Assembly: GCA_963792365.1 (NCBI GenBank) | Contig: CAWBVW010000001.1 | Coordinates: 558,001 to 622,000 of the forward strand | Source: JAOUGY01 sp963792365 | Lineage (GTDB): Bacteria > Actinomycetota > Acidimicrobiia > Spongiisociales > ZC4RG35 | Direction of reading: 5' to 3' | DNA: 64,000 bases | Shown here: one piece after another, positions 33,077-41,039 of the stretch | How positions within the stretch are numbered: the first letter of the stretch is position 1 | How the letters are laid out: each line of letters starts with the position of its first letter | Notes under the pieces: model-generated | The model's database searches: none | The model's input: only the letters and a program-made list of their open reading frames with translations | What the model was told of the DNA's origin: nothing | Position numbers and translations under genes: made by a program

Positions 33077-33988
33077 GTGAAGTTCAATCGACTCGTCATC
33101 ATCGCCATCGGCCTCCTCTCGATCGTCCTCGTGGTGGCTGCAGCAATCGAGGCAGGCGACACGCAGATGTCCATCCCCGAAGCCTTGCTCATCGGTGTGG
33201 TCGAGGGTGTCACCGAGTTCCTTCCGATCAGCTCCACCGGACATCTGACGGTGACCGAGCAGTTGCTGGGATTGACGGCCACGCCCGACGCCGAGGCCGC
33301 CGCCGATGCCTACGCGATCGTCATCCAGGCCGGAGCGATCATCGCCGTCCTCGGGATCTACCGCGCTCGGGTCACGACCGCCCTCGCCTCCATCTTCGGT
33401 CGGGGCCCGGATGTCGACGCCGGCCGTCGTCTGCTGGCGGCGTTGATCGGCGGGTTTGTTCCGGCAGCCTTGATCGGGTTGGCGCTGGACGACTGGATCA
33501 AGGAGCGACTCTTCGGGATCGTGCCCGTGGTGATCGCATGGGTGATCGGTGGGGTCGTCATCCTCGTGTGGAAGCGGGCGGATGGTCATCGCCCGCTGGA
33601 GACTCTCGGCCTTCGCGAGGGGCTGGTCATCGGTGTGGCCCAGGCGTTGGCGATGTGGCCGGGCACGAGCCGCAGCCTCGTCACGATCCTCGCGGCGCTT
33701 GCGCTCGGTTACTCGATGTCGGCGGCGGTCGAGTTCTCTTTCCTCCTGGGGTTGGTGACGCTTGGCGCCGCCACTGTCTACGAAGCACTCGGGTCAGGAG
33801 ACCTGATCATCGAGGCGTTCGGGTGGACGGCCCCCACCGTCGGCTTCGTGGCTGCCTTTGCGTCTGCGGCGGTCGCCGTCAAGTGGATGGTGGCCTACCT
33901 CCGAACCAGGAGCCTTGATGTCTTCGGCTGGTACCGGATCGCCATGGGACTCATCGTGGGCGCCCTCGCCCTCGCAGGCTTGGTGTGA
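33077..33988 (+). CDS. uppP: undecaprenyl-diphosphatase UppP/BacA
   Basis: 303 aa with a GTG start (33077) preceded by GGGAGGGA. It recycles undecaprenyl pyrophosphate for cell-wall synthesis at the membrane and gives bacitracin resistance when overproduced. The active-site segments EGVTEFLPISSTGHL (43-57) and PGTSRSLVTI are intact, and there are about eight membrane segments. An extra hydrophobic segment precedes the family core. It is convergent with truA. Confidence 0.95.
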   Translation: MKFNRLVIIAIGLLSIVLVVAAAIEAGDTQMSIPEALLIGVVEGVTEFLPISSTGHLTVTEQLLGLTATPDAEAAADAYAIVIQAGAIIAVLGIYRARVTTALASIFGRGPDVDAGRRLLAALIGGFVPAALIGLALDDWIKERLFGIVPVVIAWVIGGVVILVWKRADGHRPLETLGLREGLVIGVAQALAMWPGTSRSLVTILAALALGYSMSAAVEFSFLLGLVTLGAATVYEALGSGDLIIEAFGWTAPTVGFVAAFASAAVAVKWMVAYLRTRSLDVFGWYRIAMGLIVGALALAGLV

Positions 33989-34060
33989 CCTGATGTCCCG
34001 AAATCGCCTAGCTCAGTGCCGGATACGGCAGTGGCGTACGCAGTTTCGGGTGGGCCTCGG

Positions 34061-34792
34061 TCAATAGCCCACTTCCCACAGGACGAGACCTTGGGGTGGG
34101 GCGATCGGGCGGGCTGCAGCGCGGTCTCGTGCCTCCAAGACCTCCTTGACGGAATCGGGATCCGCTCTCCCCCGGCCGGCGTCCACGCAAAAACCGACGA
34201 TCGACCGGGCCATCTGATGACAGAATGCCAACGCCTTGATGGAGCACATCACCAGGTCGTCCTGGTGATCCCAATCGGCCTCGAGCACCGTTCGCACCGT
34301 GGTCTTCCCCTCGGCCTTGCGACAGAACGAGGCGAAGTCGTGTTCGCCCACGAAGCCTGCCGCAGCACGATTCATCGTCGCGAGGTCGAGAGGATCCGCC
34401 ACATGCCAGGTCGACGCATGCAGCAGAGGGTCCGGATTGGGTGAGTTCAGCACTCGGTAGCGATAGCTACGCCACGATGCCGAGAACCGGGCGTCGAAAC
34501 CGTCCTCGACTCGCCGACACGCGGTCGCCACGATTCCAGGACCGAGCAGCCCGGTCACGGCCCGCATGATTCGCTCCGGGTCGACGTCATGGTCGGTGAC
34601 GAACGACATCACCTGACCTCGAGCATGGACACCGGCGTCTGTACGCCCAGCGCCAACCGTGTCGACAGGACGGCCCACGATCCGCTCGAGCACGCCTTCG
34701 ATCTCCCCTTGCACCGTCGGCACGTCCGCCTGACGGGCGAATCCGTGGAAGCGCCCACCGTCGTATGCGATGTCGAGCCGGTAGGTCGGCAC
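34061..34792 (-). CDS. truA: tRNA pseudouridine(38-40) synthase TruA
   Basis: 243 aa. It isomerises uridines 38-40 in the tRNA anticodon arm. The catalytic Asp52 is in GAGRTDAGVHARGQV. RYRVLN, HDFASFCRK and GRGRADPDSVKEVLEARDR are further family segments. It lies 2 bp after the Yip1-like membrane gene. In many genomes truA follows rplQ; here four small genes intervene. Confidence 0.96.
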   Translation of the reverse strand: MPTYRLDIAYDGGRFHGFARQADVPTVQGEIEGVLERIVGRPVDTVGAGRTDAGVHARGQVMSFVTDHDVDPERIMRAVTGLLGPGIVATACRRVEDGFDARFSASWRSYRYRVLNSPNPDPLLHASTWHVADPLDLATMNRAAAGFVGEHDFASFCRKAEGKTTVRTVLEADWDHQDDLVMCSIKALAFCHQMARSIVGFCVDAGRGRADPDSVKEVLEARDRAAARPIAPPQGLVLWEVGY

Positions 34793-34794
34793 GG

Positions 34795-35346
34795 TCAGAA
34801 CAGCCCGCGGACCGCCGCCCCGACTCCGGTGAATGCACCCCGGATGAAGATCTCGATGATGAAGAGGATGGCAGCACCGATCGCGACCGAAAGGGCGGCA
34901 TTACGCCGGCTCAACGAAAGGCCGACCGATGTGCCCACCACCGCAGCGACCAGGTGCCACAGGTAGCCGACGATGAGTGCCCACGAGCCGATCTGGCCTC
35001 CGACGACCAGGAGAGCTCCGAGGATGTTGGGGAGATAGGCGAGCCCGTGCATCCGGAGCACCGTCTGCCAGTCGCCGACTCCTTCGAACAGACGGGTCCC
35101 GGCGAACCACGTGGCCACTGCGAGGAACACCCAACCGGCCAACGCGTTGATGGACGTGGTCACCAAACCGAGAACGAGCGCACCGAACGCGCCCTCCGAG
35201 AAGACCTGCACGACGAACCGGACGACGGCAACGCCGATCACGATCAACGCCGCGTCCCCCGTGGCATGGGACCCGAACAACCATTCACCGAAGGCGCGTC
35301 GATCGAGGGTGGCCGCGCGCCAGGCCTGTTGGAGAATCGGTTTCAC
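34795..35346 (-). CDS. Yip1-domain-like integral membrane protein
   Basis: 183 aa with five hydrophobic segments (about 30-50, 57-85, 97-115, 120-143, 150-172). The spacing and the conserved-looking LYLPNILGAL type segment fit the Yip1/YIP1-like superfamily, a loose group of small membrane proteins of unknown bacterial function. Its start overlaps the Nudix gene stop by 4 nt, so coaA-Nudix-this-truA are one coupled unit. Confidence 0.7.
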   Translation of the reverse strand: MKPILQQAWRAATLDRRAFGEWLFGSHATGDAALIVIGVAVVRFVVQVFSEGAFGALVLGLVTTSINALAGWVFLAVATWFAGTRLFEGVGDWQTVLRMHGLAYLPNILGALLVVGGQIGSWALIVGYLWHLVAAVVGTSVGLSLSRRNAALSVAIGAAILFIIEIFIRGAFTGVGAAVRGLF

Positions 35347-35918
35347 GAAGGGTCAGGGTAGTTCACGGGGACACCGTCTTCGATACGTAGCTCCATCAAC
35401 TTCCTGGCAGTTCGCACGAGGCCTGCCTCCTCCATTCGAGCCATCTCGTCCAGGGGAACCCATCGGACCGCCATTGTGCCGTCACCGGCGCCCATCCGAC
35501 CGTGATGCGCAACGAACGCCCAGCGGAGATCGAAGTGCAGATGAGCCGGCTGGTCACCCTGGGCAGGGAAACGATGGGTGTCCAGGTCGATGGGACCGAT
35601 GGTGTTGACCGAGTCGATCAGACACTCTTCGGCCACCTCGCGGCGGGCGGCGGACTCATGGCTCACATCGTCGTGTTCGATGTGCCCACCGGGTTGGAGC
35701 CACCGATCGAGCTTGGCGTGATGGATGAGCGCAACGGCCGACCCGTCCGGATGCAGCACGAACGCGCTGGCGGTGAGATGGCCGGGCTCGAACCGACCCC
35801 GGTTCCACGGGTCCGGAAAGCTGTCGAACAGGTCCAACAATCCTTGGCGGTGACGGCGCTCCAGTCCGTCGGCGGCAGCGTGCGATTCGACGAGCGATCT
35901 GGTGTCGGCCCAGTTCAT
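35343..35918 (-). CDS. Nudix hydrolase
   Basis: 191 aa. The Nudix box runs from GGHIEHDDVSHE to REVAEEC, with the glycine, REVxEE and downstream residues that bind Mg and the diphosphate. It hydrolyses a nucleoside diphosphate linked to some other group. The N-terminal helix region (1-60) is an extension. Substrate unknown; the coaA neighbour makes a CoA-type substrate an idea only. It overlaps coaA by 4 nt. Confidence 0.9.
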   Translation of the reverse strand: MNWADTRSLVESHAAADGLERRHRQGLLDLFDSFPDPWNRGRFEPGHLTASAFVLHPDGSAVALIHHAKLDRWLQPGGHIEHDDVSHESAARREVAEECLIDSVNTIGPIDLDTHRFPAQGDQPAHLHFDLRWAFVAHHGRMGAGDGTMAVRWVPLDEMARMEEAGLVRTARKLMELRIEDGVPVNYPDPS

Positions 35919-36844
35919 CGGCGCCTGAGCCGAACCTGCTCGACGCTGTGGTCGGAGCCCTTCTCGAGAATCAGGGTCGCCCGTTCCCGGGTGTGGAGGA
36001 TGTTCTCGTGGAGGTTCGGCTCGTTGATCTCTTTCCAGATCCGACGAGCCTCCAGCTCTGCCTCCTCCTCGGTCAGCGACGCATAGCGATGGAAATAGGC
36101 GTCGGGGTCCCGGAACGACGTCGCCTTCAGCGTCTGGAACCGCTCGACGTACCAGGACTCGATGTGCTCCGGCTCGGCATCGACATAGATGGAGAAGTCG
36201 AAGAAGTCCGAAACGTAGGTCCCGGTCCCGCCGCCCTGCAGCACATTGAGTCCTTCGAGGATGACGATGTCGGCCTGTTCCACCAGCCTTCGCTGTTCGG
36301 GCACGATGTCATATGCCTGATGCGAGTAGACCGGCACCGACACTCCGTCGACGCCGGCCTTCAGATCGCTCACGAAGTCGATCAGACCTCGACGATCGTA
36401 GGAGTCGGGAAACCCCTTGCGATGCATGATCCCACGTCGTTCGAGCTCCGCGTTGGAGAGAAGAAAGCCATCCGTCGTCACGAGATCGACTCGGGGATGA
36501 TCGGGCCAGCGGGCAAGGAGAGCCTGGAGGATACGGGCGATGGTCGACTTCCCCACCGCCACCGATCCAGCCACAGCAATGACGTACGGCACGGGGGTGG
36601 TGGGCTTGCCGAGGAACGTGTCGGTGACACTGAACAACTGCTGCGAGGCACGCACATACAGGTTGAGAAGGCGTGACAGCGGGAGGTAGATCTGCTCGAC
36701 CTCCGGCATCGACAGCTCGACGTTGATGCCCCGGATCCGCTCGAGGTCGTCTTCGCCGAGTGTCATCGGCGTGGAGGCGCGCAAGGCCGCCCACTCGCCG
36801 CGGGAGAACTCGAGGAAGGGAGATACGACCGGATCTGGAGTCAT
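35915..36844 (-). CDS. coaA: type I pantothenate kinase
   Basis: 309 aa from MTPDPVVSPFLEFSR (ATG in CATATG). It phosphorylates pantothenate, the first and usually limiting step of CoA synthesis. The P-loop is GSVAVGKST (93-101), followed by VDLVTTDGFLL and the pantothenate pocket (SYDRRGLIDFV, YSHQAYDIVP, LEGLNVLQ). The longer in-frame start at 36922 would run through the rplQ terminator and is rejected. Confidence 0.96.
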   Translation of the reverse strand: MTPDPVVSPFLEFSRGEWAALRASTPMTLGEDDLERIRGINVELSMPEVEQIYLPLSRLLNLYVRASQQLFSVTDTFLGKPTTPVPYVIAVAGSVAVGKSTIARILQALLARWPDHPRVDLVTTDGFLLSNAELERRGIMHRKGFPDSYDRRGLIDFVSDLKAGVDGVSVPVYSHQAYDIVPEQRRLVEQADIVILEGLNVLQGGGTGTYVSDFFDFSIYVDAEPEHIESWYVERFQTLKATSFRDPDAYFHRYASLTEEEAELEARRIWKEINEPNLHENILHTRERATLILEKGSDHSVEQVRLRRR

Positions 36845-36857
36845 ATGGTCACGCGGA

Positions 36858-36886
36858 CCCGGGACTCGAGACCCGAGACCCGAGAC
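36858..36886. repeat. heptad run between coaA and rplQ
   Basis: Units of the form ACCCGAG repeat with 7-nt period (GACTCGAG, ACCCGAG, ACCCGAG, ACAG) directly beyond the rplQ terminator. It is the reverse complement of the CGGGTCT runs near groES. One arm only. Confidence 0.6.
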
Positions 36887-36916
36887 AGAACGGCCGGCCC
36901 GAGGGCCGGCCGTTCT
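36887..36916 (-). terminator. terminator of alpha operon after rplQ
   Basis: A 13-bp perfect stem (36887-36899 with 36904-36916) with a 4-nt loop begins 3 bp past the rplQ stop. The 3' side ends GTTCTGTCTC with few Us. It probably ends the ribosomal transcript before coaA. Confidence 0.75.
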
Positions 36917-36918
36917 CC

Positions 36919-37269
36919 TCACACCAACTCGATGATTGCCATCTCGGCGCCGTCGCCACGGCGCGGACCCAGTTTGACGATCCGGGTGTAGCCGCCGGGC
37001 CGTTCGGCGTAACGCGGCGCAACGTCGTCGAACAGTTTCGTGACGACTTCGTTGTCGGTGATCGTGCGGAGCACGGTACGCCGATTGTGCAACGAGCCGC
37101 CGCGAGCCTTGGTGATCATCTTCTCGGCGAGCGGCCGGACCGCCTTGGCCTTGGCCAGCGTGGTCTCGACCCGCTCTTGCTTGATCAGCGACGTGGTCAG
37201 GTTCGAGAGAATCAACGCCTCATTGGCCGGGGAGCGACCGAGACGCGGACCCTTGCGCGGGCGAGGCAT
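36919..37269 (-). CDS. rplQ: 50S ribosomal protein L17
   Basis: 116 aa. L17 lies near the exit tunnel of the 50S subunit. It begins MPRPRKGPRLGRSPANEALIL with the family RLGR motif and ends EMAIIELV. It overlaps the rpoA stop by 1 nt and is the last gene of the alpha cluster. Confidence 0.98.
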   Translation of the reverse strand: MPRPRKGPRLGRSPANEALILSNLTTSLIKQERVETTLAKAKAVRPLAEKMITKARGGSLHNRRTVLRTITDNEVVTKLFDDVAPRYAERPGGYTRIVKLGPRRGDGAEMAIIELV

Positions 37270-38207
37270 CAGGCACCTCCCCCATCGGCGAGGCTCAGAC
37301 CGAGCTCGTCCAGCTTGGCGCCGACTTCTTCGAGGCTCTTCTGACCGAAGTTCGTGATGTTGAGCAGGTCGTCGGCCGTCCGCTGTACCAGCTCGCCCAC
37401 GGTCTTGATCTGTGCCCGTCGCAGACAGTTCCGCGGCCGCTCGGACAGGTCGAGGGCCTCGATCGGCAGGTCGAGATCGGGAGAGCCCATGCCCTCCGCT
37501 TCCCGTTCCCCAAGCTCGAGACCGACGCCCTCGCCCATGTCGGCGAAGAGCGACATGAGCTCGCGCAGGGTCTTTCCTGCGGATGAGATCGCCTCCGCCG
37601 GGCTGATGGAGCCGTTGGTCTCTACATCGATCACCAGACGGTCGAAGTTGGTCATCTGCCCGACCTGGGTGTTCTCCACCTGATAGGCGACCTTGCGAAC
37701 AGGCGAGAAGATCGAGTCGACCGGAATGACACCGATGGAACCGGTGCCCTTGTTCGAGTCGGCGGAGCGATATCCGACGCCGGGGGCGACGACGAGCTCC
37801 ATCTCGAGCCGGCCGCTCGCCGACATGGTGGCGATGTGGAGATCGGGGTTGACGATCTCGACGCCGGCCGGGACCTTGAGGTCAGCTGCCTTCACAGAGC
37901 CGGAACCCTTTGCGGACAGGTAGAGCGTCTGCTCATCCACTCCGTCGAGCTTCACGACGATGTTCTTGATGTTGAGGATGATGTCGACGACATCCTCCAC
38001 CACCCCGGGGACAGTGGAGAACTCATGCTGAATGCCTTCGACCTGGATGGATGTGACGGCGGCCCCGGGAATCCGGGACAGCAAGGTACGACGCAGGGTG
38101 TTCCCCAGCGTGTAGCCGAATCCCGGCTCGAGGGGCTCGATCGCGAACCGCGAGCGGGTATCGGCGATCTTCTCTTCCTCGATCTGGGGACGCTGAACGA
38201 TCAACAC
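37269..38207 (-). CDS. rpoA: DNA-directed RNA polymerase subunit alpha
   Basis: 312 aa. The N-terminal assembly domain (1-230) has FAIEPLEPGFGYTLGNTLRR, and a linker leads to the C-terminal domain (about 240-305) with the DNA/activator-contact helices (RRAQIKTVGELVQ, FGQKSLEEVGAKLDELGL). It dimerises to start polymerase assembly. It is 21 bp after rpsD. Confidence 0.98.
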   Translation of the reverse strand: MLIVQRPQIEEEKIADTRSRFAIEPLEPGFGYTLGNTLRRTLLSRIPGAAVTSIQVEGIQHEFSTVPGVVEDVVDIILNIKNIVVKLDGVDEQTLYLSAKGSGSVKAADLKVPAGVEIVNPDLHIATMSASGRLEMELVVAPGVGYRSADSNKGTGSIGVIPVDSIFSPVRKVAYQVENTQVGQMTNFDRLVIDVETNGSISPAEAISSAGKTLRELMSLFADMGEGVGLELGEREAEGMGSPDLDLPIEALDLSERPRNCLRRAQIKTVGELVQRTADDLLNITNFGQKSLEEVGAKLDELGLSLADGGGA

Positions 38208-38228
38208 GATGACGGACCTCTCGCTGGA

Positions 38229-38834
38229 TTACTTGGAGTAGAGCTCAACGATGAGCTGCTCGTTGATTGCTGTATCGATCTGATGCCTGCTCGGAAGATC
38301 TCGAACGACCACCTTGCGGTCGCTGTGGTCCACTTCGAGCCACTCGGGCGTGGGTCGGCCCAGCGTGTCCACAGAGTGCTGGACGACGATCAGGTCCTTC
38401 GAGCCTTCCTTCAGCGTGATCACGTCACCGGAGCGAACGCGATATGACGCGATGTCGACCTTCTGCCCATTCACGCGGAAGTGACCATGGTTCACGAGCT
38501 GACGAGCCTGAGGCCGGGTCTCTGCGAGACCGGCCCGCCACACGACGTTGTCGAGCCGGGACTCGAGCAGTCGGAGGAGGTTGTCGCCGGTGATGCCACC
38601 TTGCCGCGACGCCAGCTTGTAGTAGTTCCTGAACTGGCGTTCGAGCACGCCGTACATCGCACGGAGCTTCTGCTTCTCGCGAAGCTGCACCAGGTAGTCG
38701 GATTCACGAATCCGGCCGCGGCCGTGCTGGCCGGGAGGATACGGACGACGATCCACCGGGCATTTCTTCGACTGGCAGAGCGGCTGCCGGGCACGCCGGC
38801 ACGCCTTGTGACGAGGTCCTGTGTTACGAGCCAT
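38229..38834 (-). CDS. rpsD: 30S ribosomal protein S4
   Basis: 201 aa. S4 starts 30S assembly by binding the 16S 5' domain. An N-terminal Cys cluster (Cys at about 12, 20 and 25) precedes CPVDRRPYPPGQHG. The zinc site looks incomplete compared with the usual four-Cys form. The S4 RNA-binding domain has ESRLDNVVWRAGLA, RQLVNHGHFRVNG. Confidence 0.98.
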   Translation of the reverse strand: MARNTGPRHKACRRARQPLCQSKKCPVDRRPYPPGQHGRGRIRESDYLVQLREKQKLRAMYGVLERQFRNYYKLASRQGGITGDNLLRLLESRLDNVVWRAGLAETRPQARQLVNHGHFRVNGQKVDIASYRVRSGDVITLKEGSKDLIVVQHSVDTLGRPTPEWLEVDHSDRKVVVRDLPSRHQIDTAINEQLIVELYSK

Positions 38835-38835
38835 G

Positions 38836-39234
38836 TCAACCCCTCCGGCGCTTCTTGGGACGGCAGCCGTTGTGCGGGATCGGTGTCACGTCTTTGATCC
38901 CCGTGATCTCGAGACCCATGTTCTGGAGGGTCCGAACGGCGGTGTCACGGCCGGAGCCGGTGCCGCTGACGATCACATCGAGCTTGCGGATCCCGTGCTC
39001 TCCGGCTCGTCGGGCAGCCTCTTCGGCAGCCACCTGGGCGGCGTACGGGGTCGACTTGCGTGAACCCTTGAAACCGACCGAACCGCCCGAGGTCCACACG
39101 ACGGAGTTACCGACCTGATCGGTGATGTTGATGATGGTGTTGTTGAAGCTGGCTTTGATGTGAGCCTGGCCGTGCGCGATGTTCTTGCGCTCGCGGCGGC
39201 GGACCCGCTTCGCACCTTGTTGAGGCTTTGCCAT
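38836..39234 (-). CDS. rpsK: 30S ribosomal protein S11
   Basis: 132 aa. S11 forms part of the 30S platform near the mRNA exit. HIKASFNNTIINITDQ, GSVGFKGSRKSTPYAAQ and the C-terminal TPIPHNGCRPKKRRRG are family hallmarks. One base separates it from rpsD. Confidence 0.98.
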   Translation of the reverse strand: MAKPQQGAKRVRRRERKNIAHGQAHIKASFNNTIINITDQVGNSVVWTSGGSVGFKGSRKSTPYAAQVAAEEAARRAGEHGIRKLDVIVSGTGSGRDTAVRTLQNMGLEITGIKDVTPIPHNGCRPKKRRRG

Positions 39235-39243
39235 GCGGTACTC

Positions 39244-39624
39244 CTACTTCTTCCCGGCCTTCTTCTTACCGGCGATGGCCGAGCGCTTGCCTTTACGCCC
39301 TCGGGCGTTGGTGTGCGTGCGCTGGCCACGGACGGGAAGTCCCCGACGGTGGCGGATGCCCTGGTACGAGCCGATCTCGATCTTGCGCTTGATGTTCTGC
39401 TGAACCTCGCGGCGAAGGTCACCTTCGACCCGGTAGTTCTGGTCGATGAAACGACGGATCTTCGCCGTCTCGTCGTCGGTGAGGTCGCGGACCCGGGTTC
39501 CGGGATCGAGACTCAGCTCCTCGCAGATCTGTTGACTGCGGGTCAACCCGATTCCGAAGATGTAGGTGAGGCCGATCTCCAGACGCTTGTCGCGTGGGAG
39601 GTCGACACCTGCGATACGTGCCAT
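39244..39624 (-). CDS. rpsM: 30S ribosomal protein S13
   Basis: 126 aa. S13 bridges the 30S head to the 50S subunit and contacts P-site tRNA with its basic tail. It starts MARIAGVDLPRDKRLEIGLT and includes GIRHRRGLPVRGQRTHTNAR and the Lys-rich end KKKAGKK. It is 9 bp before rpsK and 1 bp after rpmJ. Confidence 0.98.
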   Translation of the reverse strand: MARIAGVDLPRDKRLEIGLTYIFGIGLTRSQQICEELSLDPGTRVRDLTDDETAKIRRFIDQNYRVEGDLRREVQQNIKRKIEIGSYQGIRHRRGLPVRGQRTHTNARGRKGKRSAIAGKKKAGKK

Positions 39625-39625
39625 C

Positions 39626-39739
39626 TCAACCCTGCCGTTGCTTGTGTCGGGGGTTCGAGCAGATCACCCAGACCCGGCCTCGCCGGCGGATGATCCGACA
39701 CTTCTCGCACATACGTTTTGTCGAAGGACGAACCTTCAT
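39626..39739 (-). CDS. rpmJ: 50S ribosomal protein L36
   Basis: 37 aa, a very short gene. Translation MKVRPSTKRMCEKC...ICSNPRHKQRQG has Cys11, Cys14, Cys27 and His32, the zinc-binding form. It directly precedes rpsM. In most bacteria infA lies just upstream; here a 456-bp gap follows instead. Confidence 0.95.
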   Translation of the reverse strand: MKVRPSTKRMCEKCRIIRRRGRVWVICSNPRHKQRQG

Positions 39740-40195
39740 GTCACTCTCCATTCGGCCGGGGTCTCCCCCGCCGCCGCCATCTCGACTTTGTGGCTCTTGA
39801 GCCCTGTCTTTCTCGGACTCCCTGGGATCGGCCCGGCGGTAGGCGTGGATCGTGTACACCGGAACGTGCCGGGGACTCGATCCGGGACCTCGCCCGCATG
39901 ACACACCGCGCCCCGGAACTCGACTCGAAGAGAGGGTTCGGAGAGGCTCGGTAGACGCGCGGGCGCCCAGAGACCGGACCGCAATGATACGCGCGATCTG
40001 GTGAGAACGCCAAACCGGACAACCCGGCCAACGGCCGCCAGCCCACAGCCGACTGCCGCCGAAGGAACGGGCGAGATCCGAGCGGGCATCGCCTCCCCTC
40101 GCAAAGCCCGTGACGAGCGAGTAGGCCGTCGGCTGTCGGCCGTCTGCCACCTGACCCGACCGCCGTCTAGCTGCCAATCGAGGGCGGTCGCGTGG
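39740..40195. other. gene-free gap where infA is normally found
   Basis: 456 bp between rpmJ and map with no intact gene. It holds a predicted promoter, a GGCCGTC/GCCGACA heptad element with inverted arms (about 40023-40160), and a short stretch (minus strand, about 39915-39950) that resembles infA codons for EPLPNxLFEVEF only if single-base deletions are assumed. I therefore call no infA. Confidence 0.6.
39984..40013 (-). promoter_or_regulatory. putative promoter of rpmJ-rpsM-rpsK-rpsD-rpoA-rplQ
   Basis: Minus strand TTGGCG (40008-40013), 18-bp spacer, TATCAT (39984-39989). The predicted start leaves a leader of about 240 nt before rpmJ. Confidence 0.45.
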
Positions 40196-40978
40196 CTATC
40201 CGAGGGAGACGGGGATCTTGGCGTCTTCGGGGACCGTGGTGACGACGACGCCATCAGGTGTGATGCAGACGGTGTGCTCGAAATGGGCAGAGAGGCTGCC
40301 GTCTGCGGTGCGGACCGTCCAATGGTCGTCATCCACTCTGGTCTCGGCGCCTCCGAGGTTGAACATGGGCTCGATGCACACGGCCATTCCCGTGCGGAGC
40401 TTGGTGCCCTTGCCTCGAACGCCGTAATTGGGGATCTGCGGCTCCTCGTGCATCTGGCGTCCGATGCCGTGGCCCACGTACTCGCGGACGACGCCGTAGC
40501 CGTGGGGCTCGGCCACTGCCGAGACGGCGGCGCCGATATCGCCGATACGGGCACCGTGCTTGACCTGTGCTATCCCGGCCCACATGCCCTGTTCGGTCAC
40601 GTCGATCAGCGACTGGGCCTCCGGGGAGATGTCACCGATCCCCATCGTGAAGGCGGCGTCGCCGTGATACCCCTCGAAGATCGCGCCCGCATCGATCGAG
40701 ACGACGTCGCCCTCTTCGAGGCGGTAGTCGCCTGGGATCCCGTGCACGATCACGTCGTTGGGCGATGCGCAGATGACGCCGGGAAAAGGTGGGTGGCTGT
40801 ACCCGAGGAAGGAACCGACACACGAATGTGCTTCGAGCACGACCCGGGCCACCTCGTCGAGCTCGCGCATGCTCACCCCGGGTGCGGCCGCCTCGCGGAT
40901 CGCCTCGTGCATCACCGCCACGCACCGGCCGGCCACGGCCATCTTGGCGAACTCGTTGCGGTTCTTGATGGTGATCAT
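40196..40978 (-). CDS. map: methionine aminopeptidase, type I
   Basis: 260 aa from MITIKNRNEFAKM. It removes the initiator methionine from new proteins. Metal ligands are Asp96 and Asp107 (SIDAGAIFEGYHGDAAFT), a His in VGHGIGRQMHEEP, Glu in CIEPMF and Glu in FEHTVCI; His79 lies in IVHGIP. The frame continues upstream to 41056 but there runs through heptad repeats and adk, so the ATG at 40978 with GGAGG at 7 nt is preferred. Confidence 0.97.
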   Translation of the reverse strand: MITIKNRNEFAKMAVAGRCVAVMHEAIREAAAPGVSMRELDEVARVVLEAHSCVGSFLGYSHPPFPGVICASPNDVIVHGIPGDYRLEEGDVVSIDAGAIFEGYHGDAAFTMGIGDISPEAQSLIDVTEQGMWAGIAQVKHGARIGDIGAAVSAVAEPHGYGVVREYVGHGIGRQMHEEPQIPNYGVRGKGTKLRTGMAVCIEPMFNLGGAETRVDDDHWTVRTADGSLSAHFEHTVCITPDGVVVTTVPEDAKIPVSLG

Positions 40979-40979
40979 G

Positions 40980-40998
40980 GGCAAGCCTCCGGCTTGCC
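40980..40998 (-). promoter_or_regulatory. hairpin containing the map ribosome-binding site
   Basis: GGCAAGCC-loop-GGCTTGCC forms an 8-bp stem with a 3-nt loop one base before the map start codon. The GGAGG Shine-Dalgarno sequence spans the loop and the first stem bases. Folding could limit ribosome access. Confidence 0.55.
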
Positions 40999-41031
40999 GT
41001 ACTGAGTACTGAGTACTGAGTACTGAGTACC
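40999..41031. repeat. AGTACTG heptad repeat between adk and map
   Basis: Four perfect GTACTGA units followed by GTAC, ending 9 bp from the adk stop at 41040. The unit contains the palindrome AGTACT, so the run can fold on itself. It lies in the map mRNA leader. Confidence 0.9.
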
Positions 41032-41039
41032 CGACGGTG

